Below, one piece after another: positions 9,512 through 23,638 of a DNA stretch of 64,000 nucleotides (the first letter of the stretch is position 1; each line of letters opens with the position of its first letter). The position numbers and the translations under genes are program-made. Below the pieces are notes generated by a model that saw only the letters and a list, made by a program, of their open reading frames with translations, was not told the origin of the DNA and ran no database searches. Where the stretch lies: NCBI RefSeq assembly GCF_014042355.1, contig NZ_JACEZU010000003.1, positions 248,001 to 312,000 on the forward strand. Direction: 5' to 3'. The stretch is from Rugamonas apoptosis (GTDB lineage: Bacteria > Pseudomonadota > Gammaproteobacteria > Burkholderiales > Burkholderiaceae_D).

Positions 9512-9916
9512 ATGCAAACCAAACCATTCCTGACTCTTGCGGACGTCAAGAAGATCGCCGCCGCGGCGGAAGCGGAAGCCGTGGCCAATAAATGGGCGGT
9601 CGTGATCGCTATCGTGGACGACGGCGGCCACCCGCTGTGGCTGCAGCGCATGGATGGCGCCGCGCCCCTGTCGGCCCACATCGCCCCGGCCAAGGCCAAG
9701 ACGGCCGCCCTGGGCCGCCGCGAGTCGCGCATCTATGAAGAAATGATCAACAACGGCCGCGTCTCGTTCCTGAGCGCGCCGGAAGTGGAAGGCTTGCTGG
9801 AAGGCGGCGTACCGATCGTCGTCGACGGCCACTATGTGGGCGCCGTGGGCGTGTCGGGCGTGAAATCGGCGGAAGACGCGCAGATCGCCAAGGCCGGCAT
9901 CGCCGCGCTGAACTAA
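9512..9916 (+). CDS. GlcG/HbpS-family heme-binding-like protein
   Basis: A 134-residue protein of the DUF336 (GlcG/HbpS) family, recognisable from VVIAIVDDGGHPLWLQRMDGA, the region KAKTAALGRRES, and GGVPIVVDGHYVGAVGVSG near the C-terminus. Some members bind heme or cobalamin; others sit in glycolate or diol utilisation loci. No such neighbours occur here, so its role is open. AGGGAAG lies 5-6 bases before ATG 9512. No signal peptide is seen. Confidence 0.85.
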   Translation: MQTKPFLTLADVKKIAAAAEAEAVANKWAVVIAIVDDGGHPLWLQRMDGAAPLSAHIAPAKAKTAALGRRESRIYEEMINNGRVSFLSAPEVEGLLEGGVPIVVDGHYVGAVGVSGVKSAEDAQIAKAGIAALN

Positions 9917-9951
9917 GTCGTGACGAGGGCCGCCGCTGCGGCTTTCTCGGC

Positions 9952-10001
9952 AAAAATCAGGGACAGCCCACGCACAAAGTCGTGGCCTGTCCCCGATTTT
10001 T
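9952..10001. repeat. REP-like intergenic hairpin
   Basis: An almost perfect inverted repeat: AAAAATC, GGGACAG and CCACG on the left pair with CGTGG, CTGTCCC and GATTTTT on the right. Its outer A/T runs let it act as a bidirectional terminator after the GlcG-type gene. The GGGGACAGGCCACG arm resembles the arm of the hairpin at 15656-15687, so both may belong to one dispersed family. Confidence 0.7.
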
Positions 10002-10070
10002 ATGGAAGTTGCCCGGTTTGCAATGCGGCTCAGACCAGTGCGCAGGGCTGCGTTCGTTGCTGCCAGCATC

Positions 10071-10099
10071 TTGTCAAACGGCAGGCTTTTGGTTATAAT
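10071..10099 (+). promoter_or_regulatory. carAB promoter
   Basis: TTGTCA at 10071-10076 and TATAAT at 10094-10099 with a 17-base spacer form a strong sigma-70 promoter. A start near 10106 would give a leader of about 135 bases before carA. Confidence 0.85.
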
Positions 10100-10124
10100 T
10101 CAAAGGTTTAGCCAATCTCACATC

Positions 10125-10222
10125 TACCGTAGCGACTACCACCCATCCATCATCGATCTGACCTCGACCCGGGCCTCGGCCGGGGATGCTCGACGGTCGT
10201 CTGACGTGGCGCAGCTACGGTA
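10125..10222 (+). promoter_or_regulatory. Structured 5' leader of carAB
   Basis: TACCGTAGC at 10125-10133 is exactly complementary to GCTACGGTA at 10214-10222, closing an 80-base domain. Inside it, GACC, CGA and CCCGG (from 10160) can pair with CCGGG, TCG and GGTC (to 10198). The closing stem ends 8 bases before the AGGAG ribosome site of carA. This layout would suit translational or transcriptional control of pyrimidine and arginine synthesis, but no known riboswitch is recognised. Confidence 0.5.
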
Positions 10223-10241
10223 ACTTTATCAGGAGTTGCCC

Positions 10242-11405
10242 TTGCCGCCATTTTTTTCTGGCCCCGCTGTTCCAGCCATCCTCGCCCTCGCTGACGGAAC
10301 CATCTTCAAAGGTTTTTCCATCGGCGCCGCCGGTCACACGACTGGTGAGGTGGTCTTCAATACCTCGATGACCGGTTATCAGGAAATCCTGACCGATCCC
10401 AGCTACTGCCGCCAGATCGTCACCCTGACGTATCCGCATATCGGCAATACCGGCGTCAATGCCGAAGACGTCGAGTCGACCAAAGTCCACGCCGCTGGCC
10501 TGATCATCCGTGATCTGCCGCTGCTGGCCTCGAATTTCCGTTCCACCCAGTCGCTGTCGGACTACCTGAAGGCCGAGAACGTCGTGGCCATCGCCGGTAT
10601 CGATACCCGCAAGCTGACCCGTATCCTGCGCGAAAAGGGCGCCCAGGCCGGCGCCATCCTGGTCGGCACCCAGGGCAATGAGCCATCCGTGGCACAGGCG
10701 CTGGAACTGGCCCGTTCCTTCCCCGGCCTGGCCGGCATGGACCTGGCCAAAGTGGTGTCGACCACGGCCGCCTACGAATTCACGGAAACGGAATGGACGC
10801 TGGGCGAAGGCTACGGCCAGCAGAGCGCGCCTAAATTCCATGTGGTGGCATTCGACTTCGGCGTCAAGCGCAACATCCTGCGCATGCTGGCCGCACGCGG
10901 CTGCAAGGTGACGGTGCTGCCGGCCCAGTCCTCGGCCGCCGACGCGCTGGCCCTGAACCCGGACGGCGTGTTCCTGTCGAACGGCCCCGGCGACCCGGAG
11001 CCATGCGATTACGCCATCGCCGCCACCCGTGAACTGATCGAGAAGGGCATTCCCGTGTTCGGTATCTGCCTGGGCCACCAGATCATGGCCCTGGCCTCCG
11101 GCGCCAAGACGCTGAAGATGAAATTCGGCCACCACGGCGCCAACCACCCGGTGCAGGACCTGGACAGCAAACAAGTGCTGATCACGTCGCAGAACCACGG
11201 CTTCGCGGTCGACGCCGACACGCTGCCGGCCAACTGCCGCGTGACCCACCGCTCGCTGTTCGATGGTTCGCTGCAGGGCTTCGCCCGCACCGACAAGCCG
11301 GCTTTCTGCTTCCAGGGCCACCCTGAAGCATCGCCCGGCCCGACTGACGTCGCTTACCTGTTTGACCGCTTCATCGGCATGATGGAAGCTACGGAGAAAA
11401 AATAA
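10242..11405 (+). CDS. carA: Carbamoyl-phosphate synthase small (glutaminase) subunit
   Basis: Hydrolyses glutamine and passes ammonia to CarB for carbamoyl phosphate, used in arginine and pyrimidine synthesis. The N-terminal domain has the family signature [20 protein letters not shown]. The class-I glutamine amidotransferase domain has the nucleophile Cys276 in FGICLGHQ, and His and Glu in [11 protein letters not shown]. There is no ATG; AGGAG at 10231-10235 places TTG 10242 ([10 protein letters not shown]) at a proper distance. TTG at 10236 is too near. carB starts directly after the stop. Length (387) is usual. Confidence 0.96.
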   Translation: MPPFFSGPAVPAILALADGTIFKGFSIGAAGHTTGEVVFNTSMTGYQEILTDPSYCRQIVTLTYPHIGNTGVNAEDVESTKVHAAGLIIRDLPLLASNFRSTQSLSDYLKAENVVAIAGIDTRKLTRILREKGAQAGAILVGTQGNEPSVAQALELARSFPGLAGMDLAKVVSTTAAYEFTETEWTLGEGYGQQSAPKFHVVAFDFGVKRNILRMLAARGCKVTVLPAQSSAADALALNPDGVFLSNGPGDPEPCDYAIAATRELIEKGIPVFGICLGHQIMALASGAKTLKMKFGHHGANHPVQDLDSKQVLITSQNHGFAVDADTLPANCRVTHRSLFDGSLQGFARTDKPAFCFQGHPEASPGPTDVAYLFDRFIGMMEATEKK

Positions 11406-14636
<3,231 letters not shown>

Positions 14637-14656
14637 GCTTCTTGGCACCACCCTTG

Positions 14657-14699
14657 AACCACAGAGCCCGCGTCGCAGGATGGCGCGGCCTCTGTGGTT
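14657..14699 (+). terminator. Terminator after carB
   Basis: AACCACAGAG (14657-14666) pairs perfectly with CTCTGTGGTT (14690-14699) and is followed by a short T-run. It separates carAB from greA. Confidence 0.85.
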
Positions 14700-14734
14700 T
14701 TCCGTTGTAATAACACGTAAATAGCAGATTAAAC

Positions 14735-15211
14735 ATGACTTCAGTCCCACTCACCAAGTTCGGCGCGGAACTCTTGAAAGAAGAGTTGCATCAGTTGAAG
14801 ACCAAGGAGCGCCGCATCGTGATCGACGCCATCGCCGAGGCCCGCTCCCATGGCGACCTGTCGGAAAACGCCGAGTACGATGCCGCCAAGGAGCGCCAGG
14901 CGTTCGTGGAAGGCCGTATCGCCGAACTGGAAGGCAAGCTGAGCGCCGCCCAGATCATCGACCCGACCCAGCTCGACGCCGAAGGCCGCGTGGTGTTCGC
15001 CTCGACCGTGGACCTGGAAGACCTGGATTCTGGCGCCAAAGTGACCTACCAGATCGTGGGCCTCGATGAAGCGGACCTGAAGCTGAGCAAAGTGTCCGTC
15101 ACTTCGCCCATCGCCCGTGCGCTGATCGGCAAGTCGGCCGGCGACGTGGTGGAGGTGCAGGCGCCGTCCGGCCCGCGCGAATACGAAATCCTGGAAGTAC
15201 GCTACATCTGA
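14735..15211 (+). CDS. greA: Transcription elongation factor GreA
   Basis: Rescues backtracked RNA polymerase by stimulating transcript cleavage. The 158-residue protein has the N-terminal coiled coil with the acidic tip in [18 protein letters not shown], where the Asp and Glu reach into the polymerase channel, and the C-terminal FKBP-like domain (from about residue 80; [19 protein letters not shown] stretch [17 protein letters not shown]). Length is typical. The stop overlaps the next start by one base. Confidence 0.97.
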   Translation: MTSVPLTKFGAELLKEELHQLKTKERRIVIDAIAEARSHGDLSENAEYDAAKERQAFVEGRIAELEGKLSAAQIIDPTQLDAEGRVVFASTVDLEDLDSGAKVTYQIVGLDEADLKLSKVSVTSPIARALIGKSAGDVVEVQAPSGPREYEILEVRYI

Positions 15212-15651
15212 TGCTGGCCCGCGCGCGCCTGCTGGTCGCGACCGCCTGGGCTGGCAGCCTGTGGACGGTGGGCTATCTGGCCGCGCCCACCTTGTTCGGC
15301 ACGCTGAGCGACCGGGTGCTGGCCGGCACCATCGCGGCCAGTCTGTTCCATGCGGAAGCGCTGTTATCGATCGCGTGCGCGGCGTTGCTATTGCTGCTGT
15401 TGTGGCTCGATAAAACGGGCTTGCTCGGCGCGCGCCGTACCACGCTGTTGCTGGCGCTGGTCATGCTGGCCTGCACGCTGGTGTCGCATTTCGGCTTGCA
15501 GCCGGAAATGGCGGCCTTGCGGGCGGCGGCGGGGCCGGGCGGGGTGATGGAATCGGCCGCCAAGGGCCGGTTTGGCATGCTGCACGGGGTCTCGAGCAGC
15601 ATTTACCTGTTCCAGAGCCTGCTGGCGGCCTGGCTGGTCGTCAAACAATAA
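15211..15651 (+). CDS. DUF4149 family membrane protein
   Basis: A 146-residue integral membrane protein with four hydrophobic segments (about residues 5-25, 45-65, 78-98 and 122-144). It fits the DUF4149 family, which often follows greA in betaproteobacteria; the GYLAAPTLFGTL stretch is typical. Function is unknown. Its ATG shares a base with the greA stop (TGATG), which suggests coupled translation. Confidence 0.8.
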   Translation: MLARARLLVATAWAGSLWTVGYLAAPTLFGTLSDRVLAGTIAASLFHAEALLSIACAALLLLLLWLDKTGLLGARRTTLLLALVMLACTLVSHFGLQPEMAALRAAAGPGGVMESAAKGRFGMLHGVSSSIYLFQSLLAAWLVVKQ

Positions 15652-15655
15652 AAAT

Positions 15656-15687
15656 GGGGACGTGGCACAAATTTGTGCCACGTCCCC
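15656..15687. repeat. 32-bp perfect palindrome (REP-like)
   Basis: A perfect inverted repeat whose half-site is GGGGACGTGGCACAAA. Poly-A lies at its left and a short A-run at its right. It stands between convergent genes (DUF4149 protein and yhbY), where it can end both transcripts. Its half-site resembles that of the hairpin at 9952-10001. Confidence 0.8.
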
Positions 15688-15712
15688 AAATGATTCCAGG
15701 CAGATCGTCGGT

Positions 15713-16183
15713 TTATTTGCCCAGCGCGCTCTTCTTGGCCGAGCTCTGACGCGGTTTGGCGCGCTTGATGGAGCCGCCTTCGGTCACGCGCTCGTTGCCT
15801 TTGATCATGACCTTGGTCACGGATGGACGCTTGGTGCCGCTGGCGCTGGGCTTGACGATGGTTACCTCACGCAGGCCCTTGCCGGTTTTGGCACTGCGTT
15901 CCTTCACCACCTCTTTTTTCGGACGGTACAGAACCAGCAGTTTACCGATGTGTTGTACGGGAGCTGCATCCAATTGCTCGCAGATCGTGTCGTACATGGC
16001 GACGCGGGCTTCGCGGTCATCGCCGAACACACGGACTTTGATCAGTCCGTGGGAGTCGAGTCCCAGTTCGACTTCTTTCATGACGGCCGGGGTCAGTCCC
16101 GCCTCGCCGATCATGACGACTGGCTTCAAGCCATGGGCTTCGGCGCGCAGGGCGCTGCGCTCAACGGGTGTAAGTTTAATCAT
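15713..16183 (-). CDS. yhbY: CRM-domain RNA-binding protein YhbY
   Basis: Ribosome-assembly-linked RNA-binding protein. Residues 1-97 form the CRM (YhbY) domain, with LTPVERSALRAEAHGLKPVV, the GLTPAVMKEVELGLDSHGLIKV helix-strand region and the GxxG-type loop. The remaining 55 residues are a Lys/Arg/Ser-rich basic tail, longer than in the E. coli protein (about 97 residues in all). It is divergent from rlmE with 41 bases between the starts, a common arrangement. Confidence 0.92.
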   Translation of the reverse strand: MIKLTPVERSALRAEAHGLKPVVMIGEAGLTPAVMKEVELGLDSHGLIKVRVFGDDREARVAMYDTICEQLDAAPVQHIGKLLVLYRPKKEVVKERSAKTGKGLREVTIVKPSASGTKRPSVTKVMIKGNERVTEGGSIKRAKPRQSSAKKSALGK

Positions 16184-16224
16184 AATAATTTTTAGTGGTT
16201 CCTCAAAAGCAGTATTCTACGCGA

Positions 16225-16920
16225 ATGGCAAAGAAAAAATTAAACAAGAACTGGTTGCACGACCACATTAACGATCCCTACGTGAAATTGGCGCAGAAGG
16301 AGGGCTATCGGGCCCGCGCCGCGTTCAAGCTCAAGGAGATCGACGAGGATGAAAAGCTGATCAAGCCGGGCCAGGTCATCGTCGACCTCGGTTGCACGCC
16401 GGGCAGCTGGGCCCAGTACACGCGGCGCAAGCTGTCGGGCAAGGAGGGCGGCGGCGTGAACGGCACCCTGATCGGACTGGACATGCTGCCCATGGAGCCG
16501 ATCGCCGACTTCCACTTCATCCAGGGCGATTTCCGCACCGGGCGCGTGCTGCGCGAGCTGGAGGGCGTGCTGGCCGGGCGCAAGGCCGACCTGGTGCTGT
16601 CGGACATGGCGCCCAACCTGTCGGGCATCGCCACGGCCGACGCGGCCCGCATGGAGCACTTGATCGACCTGGCCATCGAATTCTCGCAATTGCATTTGAA
16701 ACCGACCGGTTCCTTGCTGGTGAAGTGTTTCAAGGACATGGGTTTCAGCCAGATCGTGGAGAAATTCCGGGCTGAATTCAAAGTCGTGATCCAGAAAAAA
16801 CCCAAGGCCAGCCGCGATAAATCGTCTGAAATATTTCTGCTGGGTAAGGGTTTGAAAAATCCCACCACCGGCAGCATGGCGATCGACGATGAAATGGATG
16901 ATTTCCCTCTTGATATTTAA
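16225..16920 (+). CDS. rlmE: 23S rRNA 2'-O-methyltransferase RlmE (FtsJ/RrmJ)
   Basis: Methylates U2552 of 23S rRNA with S-adenosylmethionine in late 50S assembly. Key features are the SAM site [15 protein letters not shown], the catalytic K-D-K-E set (Lys in [12 protein letters not shown], Asp in LVLSDMAPN, Lys in [11 protein letters not shown], Glu in [10 protein letters not shown]), and a normal length (231). I choose ATG at 16225 ([14 protein letters not shown]); an upstream in-frame GTG at 16195 would extend into the yhbY promoter. TATTCT near 16212 could be a -10. ftsH follows after about 200 bases, as in many bacteria. Confidence 0.96.
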   Translation: MAKKKLNKNWLHDHINDPYVKLAQKEGYRARAAFKLKEIDEDEKLIKPGQVIVDLGCTPGSWAQYTRRKLSGKEGGGVNGTLIGLDMLPMEPIADFHFIQGDFRTGRVLRELEGVLAGRKADLVLSDMAPNLSGIATADAARMEHLIDLAIEFSQLHLKPTGSLLVKCFKDMGFSQIVEKFRAEFKVVIQKKPKASRDKSSEIFLLGKGLKNPTTGSMAIDDEMDDFPLDI

Positions 16921-17124
16921 GGGCAGGGCCGCACTTTACTGTGGATAGAAACGGTTTGTGCCCGCAACCGGGGTGGGAAATCGTCAAAATCCGGGACTTT
17001 CCTGCGCCCGTGGTGGCTTATGGGCCGCGCGGATGGGATGGTTTCTGGCACCGCCTGCTTATTGCGAGTAAAATCGGGTTTCTAGCTATTGGTAAAAGAT
17101 GCGCCCCGCATCCAAGGAGTTTTC

Positions 17125-19005
<1,881 letters not shown>

Positions 19006-19027
19006 TCTTTCCAGGCCGATGACCAGT

Positions 19028-19057
19028 AAAGGGTGAGGAGCGATCCTCGCCCTTTTT
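19028..19057 (+). terminator. Terminator after ftsH
   Basis: AAAGGGTGAGGA pairs with TCCTCGCCCTTT around a GCGA loop and runs into a T-run. A typical intrinsic terminator. Confidence 0.9.
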
Positions 19058-19093
19058 CATTCTGCGCCCCGGCGCCCAACAACATACGTTTCA

Positions 19094-19933
19094 ATGCGAC
19101 AACAACTTCAGTTCGGCCGTTTCAATTTTCCGCTGGCGGGCCAGGGCTATCGCCCGCGCGTGATGGGCATTCTCAACGTCACCCCCGATTCCTTCTCCGA
19201 TGGCGGCCATTACCAGTCGCTGGAATTCGCCGTGTCGCACGCCGAGCAGTTGATCGGGCAGGGCGTGGACATCATCGACGTGGGCGGCGAATCGAGCCGC
19301 CCCGGCGCGCCGGCGCTGCCGCTGGAGCAGGAGTTGCAACGCGTGATGCCGGTGCTGTATGCGCTGCGCGACAGCGGTCCGGCCATCTCGGTGGACACCT
19401 ACAAGCCGCAGGTAATGCGCGAAGCCATCATCGCTGGCGTCGACATGATCAACGACATCAACGGCTTCCGGGCCCCGGGTGCCATTGAAGCCGTGCGCGA
19501 CAGTGACTGTGCGCTGTGTATCATGCACATGCAGAGCACGCCCGATACGATGCAGTTGCAGCCCGACTATGGCGACGTGGTGGCTGAAGTGACGGCGTTC
19601 CTGCGCGAGCGGGTGGCGGCGCTGACGGCGGCCGGCATCGACCCGCGCCGCCTGTGCATCGATCCGGGTTTTGGTTTTGGCAAGACGGTCGCGCATAATT
19701 ACGCTTTGCTCAAGGCCACCGGCCAGTTGATTGAACAGCTGGGGCTGCCGCTGCTGGCGGGGCTGTCGCGCAAGTCCATGATCGGGGCCGTGACGGGCAA
19801 GCCCGTTGAGCAGCGCCTGGCCGGCAGCCTGGCGGGCGCGCTCGCTGCGGTAGCGCAGGGTGCGCTGATCGTGCGGGTGCATGATGTGGCGGAGACCGTC
19901 GATGCCCTCAAGGTGTGGCAGGCGGCACAATAA
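19094..19933 (+). CDS. folP: Dihydropteroate synthase
   Basis: Joins p-aminobenzoate to 6-hydroxymethyl-dihydropterin diphosphate in folate synthesis and is the sulfonamide target. The 279-residue protein shows [15 protein letters not shown] at the diphosphate loop, [11 protein letters not shown] at the pABA loop, [10 protein letters not shown], and GLSRKSMIG with the Lys and Ser of the substrate site. It is followed by glmM after 28 bases; the ftsH-folP-glmM order is common in proteobacteria. Confidence 0.97.
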   Translation: MRQQLQFGRFNFPLAGQGYRPRVMGILNVTPDSFSDGGHYQSLEFAVSHAEQLIGQGVDIIDVGGESSRPGAPALPLEQELQRVMPVLYALRDSGPAISVDTYKPQVMREAIIAGVDMINDINGFRAPGAIEAVRDSDCALCIMHMQSTPDTMQLQPDYGDVVAEVTAFLRERVAALTAAGIDPRRLCIDPGFGFGKTVAHNYALLKATGQLIEQLGLPLLAGLSRKSMIGAVTGKPVEQRLAGSLAGALAAVAQGALIVRVHDVAETVDALKVWQAAQ

Positions 19934-19961
19934 ACGAATTTTCTATCAGGAAGAGAACAAA

Positions 19962-21311
19962 ATGGCACGCAAATATTTTGGTACCGATGGTGTACGTGGA
20001 CTGGTGGGCGTGGCGCCCATCACGCCGGACTTTGTCATGCGCCTGGGCTACGCGGCCGGCAAGGTGCTGGCCAAGGCCCGCTCGGGCGGCAACAAGCCGA
20101 CCGTGTTGATCGGCAAGGACACGCGCATTTCCGGCTACATGCTGGAAGCGGCGCTGGAGGCGGGCTTCTCGGCCGCCGGCGTGGATGTGATGCTGGCCGG
20201 CCCCATGCCGACCCCCGCCATCGCCTATTTGACGCGGGCGCTGCGCTTGCAGGCCGGCGTCGTCATTTCCGCCTCGCACAACCCGTTCCAGGATAATGGC
20301 ATCAAGTTCTTCTCCGACCAGGGCACCAAGCTGCCGGACGCGGTGGAACTGGAAATCGAAGCGGCGCTGGACTTGCCGATGGATTGCGTGCCGTCCGAAA
20401 AGCTGGGCCGCGCCAAGCGCCTGGACGACGCCCAGGGCCGCTACGTCGAATTTTGCAAGAGCACCTTCCCCAATGAGCTGGACTTGCGCGCGCTGAAGAT
20501 CGTGGTCGATTGCGCCCATGGCGCCGCCTACAACATCGCGCCCCACGTGTTCCATGAGCTGGGCGCGGAAGTGATCGCCATTGGCAACAAGCCCGATGGT
20601 TTCAACATCAACGCCGGCCACGGCGCCACGGCGCCGGACGCCATGTCGGCCGCCGTGCGGGCCCATGGCGCCGACCTCGGCATCGCGCTCGATGGCGACG
20701 CCGACCGCCTCATCATGTGCGACGCCACGGGCCGCCTGTACAACGGCGACGAGCTGCTGTACGTGATGGTGATGGATCGCCTGGCCACCGGCCCCGTGCC
20801 GGGTGCGGTGGGCACCTTGATGACCAATATGGCGCTGGAAGTGGCGTTCAAGGAAAAGAACATCGGCTTCGCGCGTGCCAAGGTGGGCGACCGTTACGTG
20901 CTGGAAGTGATGCAGGAAAAAGGCTGGATCCTGGGCGGCGAAGGCTCGGGCCACTTGCTGTGCCTGGACAAGCACACCACGGGCGACGGCATCATTTCGT
21001 CGCTGCAAGTGCTGTCGGCGCTGGTGCGCAGTGGCAAGTCGCTGGAGCAGTGCGCGCAGGAGCTGGTGCTGTTCCCGCAAACGCTGGTCAACGTGCGCGT
21101 GGCGCCTGGCTTCGACTGGACCCGCAACGCGGCCATGGTGCATGAAAAGGAACTGGTGGAACGCGAACTGGGCGACAGCGGGCGCGTGCTGATCCGCGCT
21201 TCGGGCACGGAACCGCTGATACGCGTGATGGTGGAAGCGCGCAGCGCGACCGACGCGGCCGCCATGGCGCAACGCATCGCCGACAAGGTCGACAGCCAGC
21301 TGGCGGCCTGA
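19962..21311 (+). CDS. glmM: Phosphoglucosamine mutase
   Basis: Converts glucosamine-6-phosphate to glucosamine-1-phosphate for UDP-GlcNAc and the cell wall. The 449-residue protein has the phospho-Ser loop [15 protein letters not shown] (Ser about 105), the metal loop LDGDADRL, the sugar loop GEGSGH and the phosphate loop [15 protein letters not shown] at 19962 ([13 protein letters not shown]) follows AGGAAGAG. Open frame extends further upstream inside folP but without the family start. Confidence 0.97.
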   Translation: MARKYFGTDGVRGLVGVAPITPDFVMRLGYAAGKVLAKARSGGNKPTVLIGKDTRISGYMLEAALEAGFSAAGVDVMLAGPMPTPAIAYLTRALRLQAGVVISASHNPFQDNGIKFFSDQGTKLPDAVELEIEAALDLPMDCVPSEKLGRAKRLDDAQGRYVEFCKSTFPNELDLRALKIVVDCAHGAAYNIAPHVFHELGAEVIAIGNKPDGFNINAGHGATAPDAMSAAVRAHGADLGIALDGDADRLIMCDATGRLYNGDELLYVMVMDRLATGPVPGAVGTLMTNMALEVAFKEKNIGFARAKVGDRYVLEVMQEKGWILGGEGSGHLLCLDKHTTGDGIISSLQVLSALVRSGKSLEQCAQELVLFPQTLVNVRVAPGFDWTRNAAMVHEKELVERELGDSGRVLIRASGTEPLIRVMVEARSATDAAAMAQRIADKVDSQLAA

Positions 21312-21324
21312 GGCAAGGGAGGGC

Positions 21325-21357
21325 GCGGCGGTCCGGCCGTCAGGCACGGGCCGCCGC
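21325..21357. terminator. GC-rich hairpin after glmM
   Basis: GCGGCGGTCC (21325-21334) pairs with GGGCCGCCGC (21348-21357), with one G-T pair. It sits between the convergent glmM and the small exported-protein gene and lacks a T-run. Termination is plausible but not certain. Confidence 0.5.
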
Positions 21358-21436
21358 CTCGCCCGGGCGCCCGGAGGGGATCGGGCGGGCGACGCCGGCT
21401 GGCCAGACACGACCCGCCGGCCTGGCCGGCGCTCGA

Positions 21437-21868
21437 TCAGCGTACGGCCAACGCCATGGTCTGGGCCGGGATCACAGTGCCGTCGGACATGGTCCTTTCC
21501 GGCACCACCATCAGCAGCTCACCCGCGACGTTATCGTTCGGCAGCAGCTCGATCGTCATTTGCAGTTGCTGGTCCAGCGCCGTGAACGAATTGCTACTGG
21601 TGGCCACGATCTGGTGCTTGCCTTGATCATTGACTTCAGCAAACATCTTGGTGCCGCGGGCGGTCAGCGTCAACTCCTGGCCATTGGCCAGTTCATACGT
21701 GGCTTTGTAGGGATAGAACTCGTCCTGGCTCATGTGGCGCACATGGGTGGGCGCGTCGATGCGCAGCGCGTGGCCGGGCACGGTGACGGTTTCACCCGGG
21801 GTGACGGTTTGGCTGAATGCGGCCAGGGATGCCACACTTAATAGTGAGGCGAGAATAAGCTTTTTCAT
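21437..21868 (-). CDS. Small exported protein of unknown function
   Basis: The protein is 143 residues from ATG 21868 (MKKLILASLLSVASLAAFSQ), which begins a clear Sec signal peptide cleaved near residue 20. A second ATG at 21880 lies directly on the AAAGG ribosome site and is less likely. The mature part is beta-rich, with no cysteines and no family that I recognise (TVPGHALRIDAPTHVRHM, ANGQELTLTARGTKMFAEV). It is convergent with glmM. Likely periplasmic; function unknown. Confidence 0.7.
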   Translation of the reverse strand: MKKLILASLLSVASLAAFSQTVTPGETVTVPGHALRIDAPTHVRHMSQDEFYPYKATYELANGQELTLTARGTKMFAEVNDQGKHQIVATSSNSFTALDQQLQMTIELLPNDNVAGELLMVVPERTMSDGTVIPAQTMALAVR

Positions 21869-21880
21869 GATTTTCACCAT

Positions 21881-22650
21881 CCTTTCTTATTAAACAGTAT
21901 CGCTGTCAGTTCGGTGATTTGATCGGTTGATATTGGCGGTCTTGCTGTGTGATATAAACTTCATCATGCACATTTCGCGTGAGAAGTTCCGTGGCCGTAT
22001 CATTTCAATACCTGTGACTGAATATTCCGGTCATGCTGTTTATTTATATTCGCGCTCTGGACTGAATATAAATCTGGTTGTGCGCCGAGCTGGCGGGAAA
22101 CGGACGGCCAACCGTAATCCCGCCAGCTCCATCCGCCCCCGCAAGGCAGGGACGAACCAGCGCAGCGTAACTGCTGAAGCAAAAGCAACGATGTCGCTCA
22201 AACCATCCGAGATGGAGAAGAACCCTGCCGGCGCGATGAGAATGGCCGGCTGAACAAGGCACGCATGGCGCGAACCTGATTGGCGATGGGCGGTCATTTG
22301 TATTACTGAGAGAAGCGTTATAACTGTTCTCTGGCAGTATTGCCCATTCGTCCCCTGCTGCAGCTCCGGCGGGTGCGCGGAGATATAGTCTGGTATCGTC
22401 TCGTGGACGGCACCACGCAGCGCAAGAATTTTCGATTGATAGTCATTCTGCTATTAAACGAAAAAAATGTAACTAAATATATTTCTATCGTTTATGGGTA
22501 GGTGCTGCATAAAATATATGACACATTGTGCGGTGTCCGGCTTATAAAACCGGCTCGGAATAGGGCGAAGAAGGTCGTCATTTCTGGACGGGCCTGAAAC
22601 GAGGGCGGCCGCTGGCAAGGCGCTGACAAATCGATAACTGAGCTCGAACA
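21881..22650. other. Gene-poor stretch before the tRNA genes
   Basis: No convincing gene is seen in 770 bases. GAGCTGGCGGG (22087-22097) pairs perfectly with CCCGCCAGCTC (22119-22129). Open frames of 85-108 codons over 21927-22297 on both strands have no start signals and look like chance or a worn remnant. The right part (22440-22560) is AT-rich. A decayed insertion or an unannotated small RNA is possible. Confidence 0.4.
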
Positions 22651-22679
22651 TTGACGAAAATGGCCACTACGGTTATGAT
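22651..22679 (+). promoter_or_regulatory. Promoter of tRNA-Pro
   Basis: TTGACG at 22651-22656 and TATGAT at 22674-22679 with a 17-base spacer, ending nine bases before the mature tRNA start at 22688. Confidence 0.75.
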
Positions 22680-22687
22680 GTCGTCAT

Positions 22688-22764
22688 CGGAGTGTAGCGC
22701 AGCCCGGTAGCGCACCTGGTTTGGGACCAGGGGGTCCAAGGTTCGAATCCTTGTACTCCGACCA
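22688..22764 (+). tRNA. tRNA-Pro (anticodon TGG)
   Basis: Folds as a full cloverleaf of 77 bases: acceptor CGGAGTG with TACTCCG, anticodon stem CCTGG/CCAGG with loop TTTGGGA, T-arm CAAGGTTCGAATCCTTG, and an encoded ACCA end. The anticodon TGG reads proline codons. Confidence 0.95.
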
Positions 22765-22776
22765 AGAACAAATAAG

Positions 22777-22804
22777 ACGGGTTGTCGATGACAGCCCGTT
22801 TTTC
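22777..22804 (+). terminator. Terminator between the two tRNAs
   Basis: ACGGGTTGTC and GACAGCCCGT form a 10-bp stem with a three-base loop, followed by five T. The tRNA-Arg gene must therefore have its own promoter, which I cannot assign. Confidence 0.85.
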
Positions 22805-22841
22805 ATTTCCGCATGCGTTCGCGTGCGCACTTCACATCGCA

Positions 22842-22928
<87 letters not shown>

Positions 22929-22974
22929 GGGCTTAGGGTAAATCTAAAGTCCTTTTTTTGTGCCTGAAATTTCC

Positions 22975-22992
22975 ATGTAGGCACCATGTAGG
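22975..22992 (+). repeat. Arm-type repeats near attL
   Basis: ATGTAGGCACC followed directly by ATGTAGG, an 11-base period. The same unit occurs three times near attR (38296-38326), as expected for integrase arm-binding sites or excisionase sites. Confidence 0.7.
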
Positions 22993-22994
22993 TT

Positions 22995-23435
22995 TTGAAG
23001 CCAAGGAAGCTCGTGCTACCAAATTTGCTGATCAAAATATTTTGCTATTACCCGCGCGCACTCCATGCAACAGTAAAAAAGGCTCTGTTTGCGGAGCGAC
23101 CTACTATCAAAGATTTCCTTGACTCACCGTCGAACGTGAAAGGTATTTTTGATAATGTTTCTAGGTCGATACAGTCTACGGCCGTCACGATAGGCGGGGG
23201 CTACCTCTTCAATGAGCGCGCTATGCGAGCACAAAATCGGATCGCAACAGAGTGCTTGGGCTATTTTATTTTTGCTGTTGGCCTAATTTTACTGCTCATC
23301 AATCTCGCGCATGGGCACCATCACGTAAAGAAAAGATATCCTCGCATCGCTCCGTTTTTTTTCTTGGCATACGCCTGTTTTTCTGTCGGGCTGGTGCTAT
23401 CAATCCTCTTCGCAAAGGGCATGAGGATAGCCTAA
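22995..23435 (+). CDS. Hypothetical two-helix membrane protein
   Basis: An open frame of up to 146 codons from TTG 22995, lying against the arm repeats. No ATG and no good ribosome site are seen, so the start may be later. Two hydrophobic segments lie in the C-terminal half (about residues 90-107 and 119-138, ending FAKGMRIA). The first half is basic. I recognise no family. Membrane-type cargo at the end of such elements often serves lysogeny or defence, but this is speculation. Confidence 0.35.
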   Translation: MKPRKLVLPNLLIKIFCYYPRALHATVKKALFAERPTIKDFLDSPSNVKGIFDNVSRSIQSTAVTIGGGYLFNERAMRAQNRIATECLGYFIFAVGLILLLINLAHGHHHVKKRYPRIAPFFFLAYACFSVGLVLSILFAKGMRIA

Positions 23436-23638
23436 TTTATTGCTGTTTGAAAACTTCGCGCTGCTTGATCACACCGAGATTTTTGCGCACCAGAGCGGCT
23501 TATCGACTCAGACGAAGGGGGGGCGAACGGGGCATTGTTTATTCGCGCTTTGCCCGCTCAATCGTGCGCCACGCGTACCCGGCGCCAGCCGCATCCGCCT
23601 TTACCTGCTTCGTTGATATCGGGCCGTCCGCCAACAGG

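Noticed and set aside
22040..22297. An 85-codon minus-strand frame (AILIAPAGFFSISDGLSDIV) with a plus-strand partner
   Set aside because: No ribosome site, a strong hairpin runs through it, and both strands are equally open. It could be a worn remnant, so it is mentioned only within the intergenic entry.
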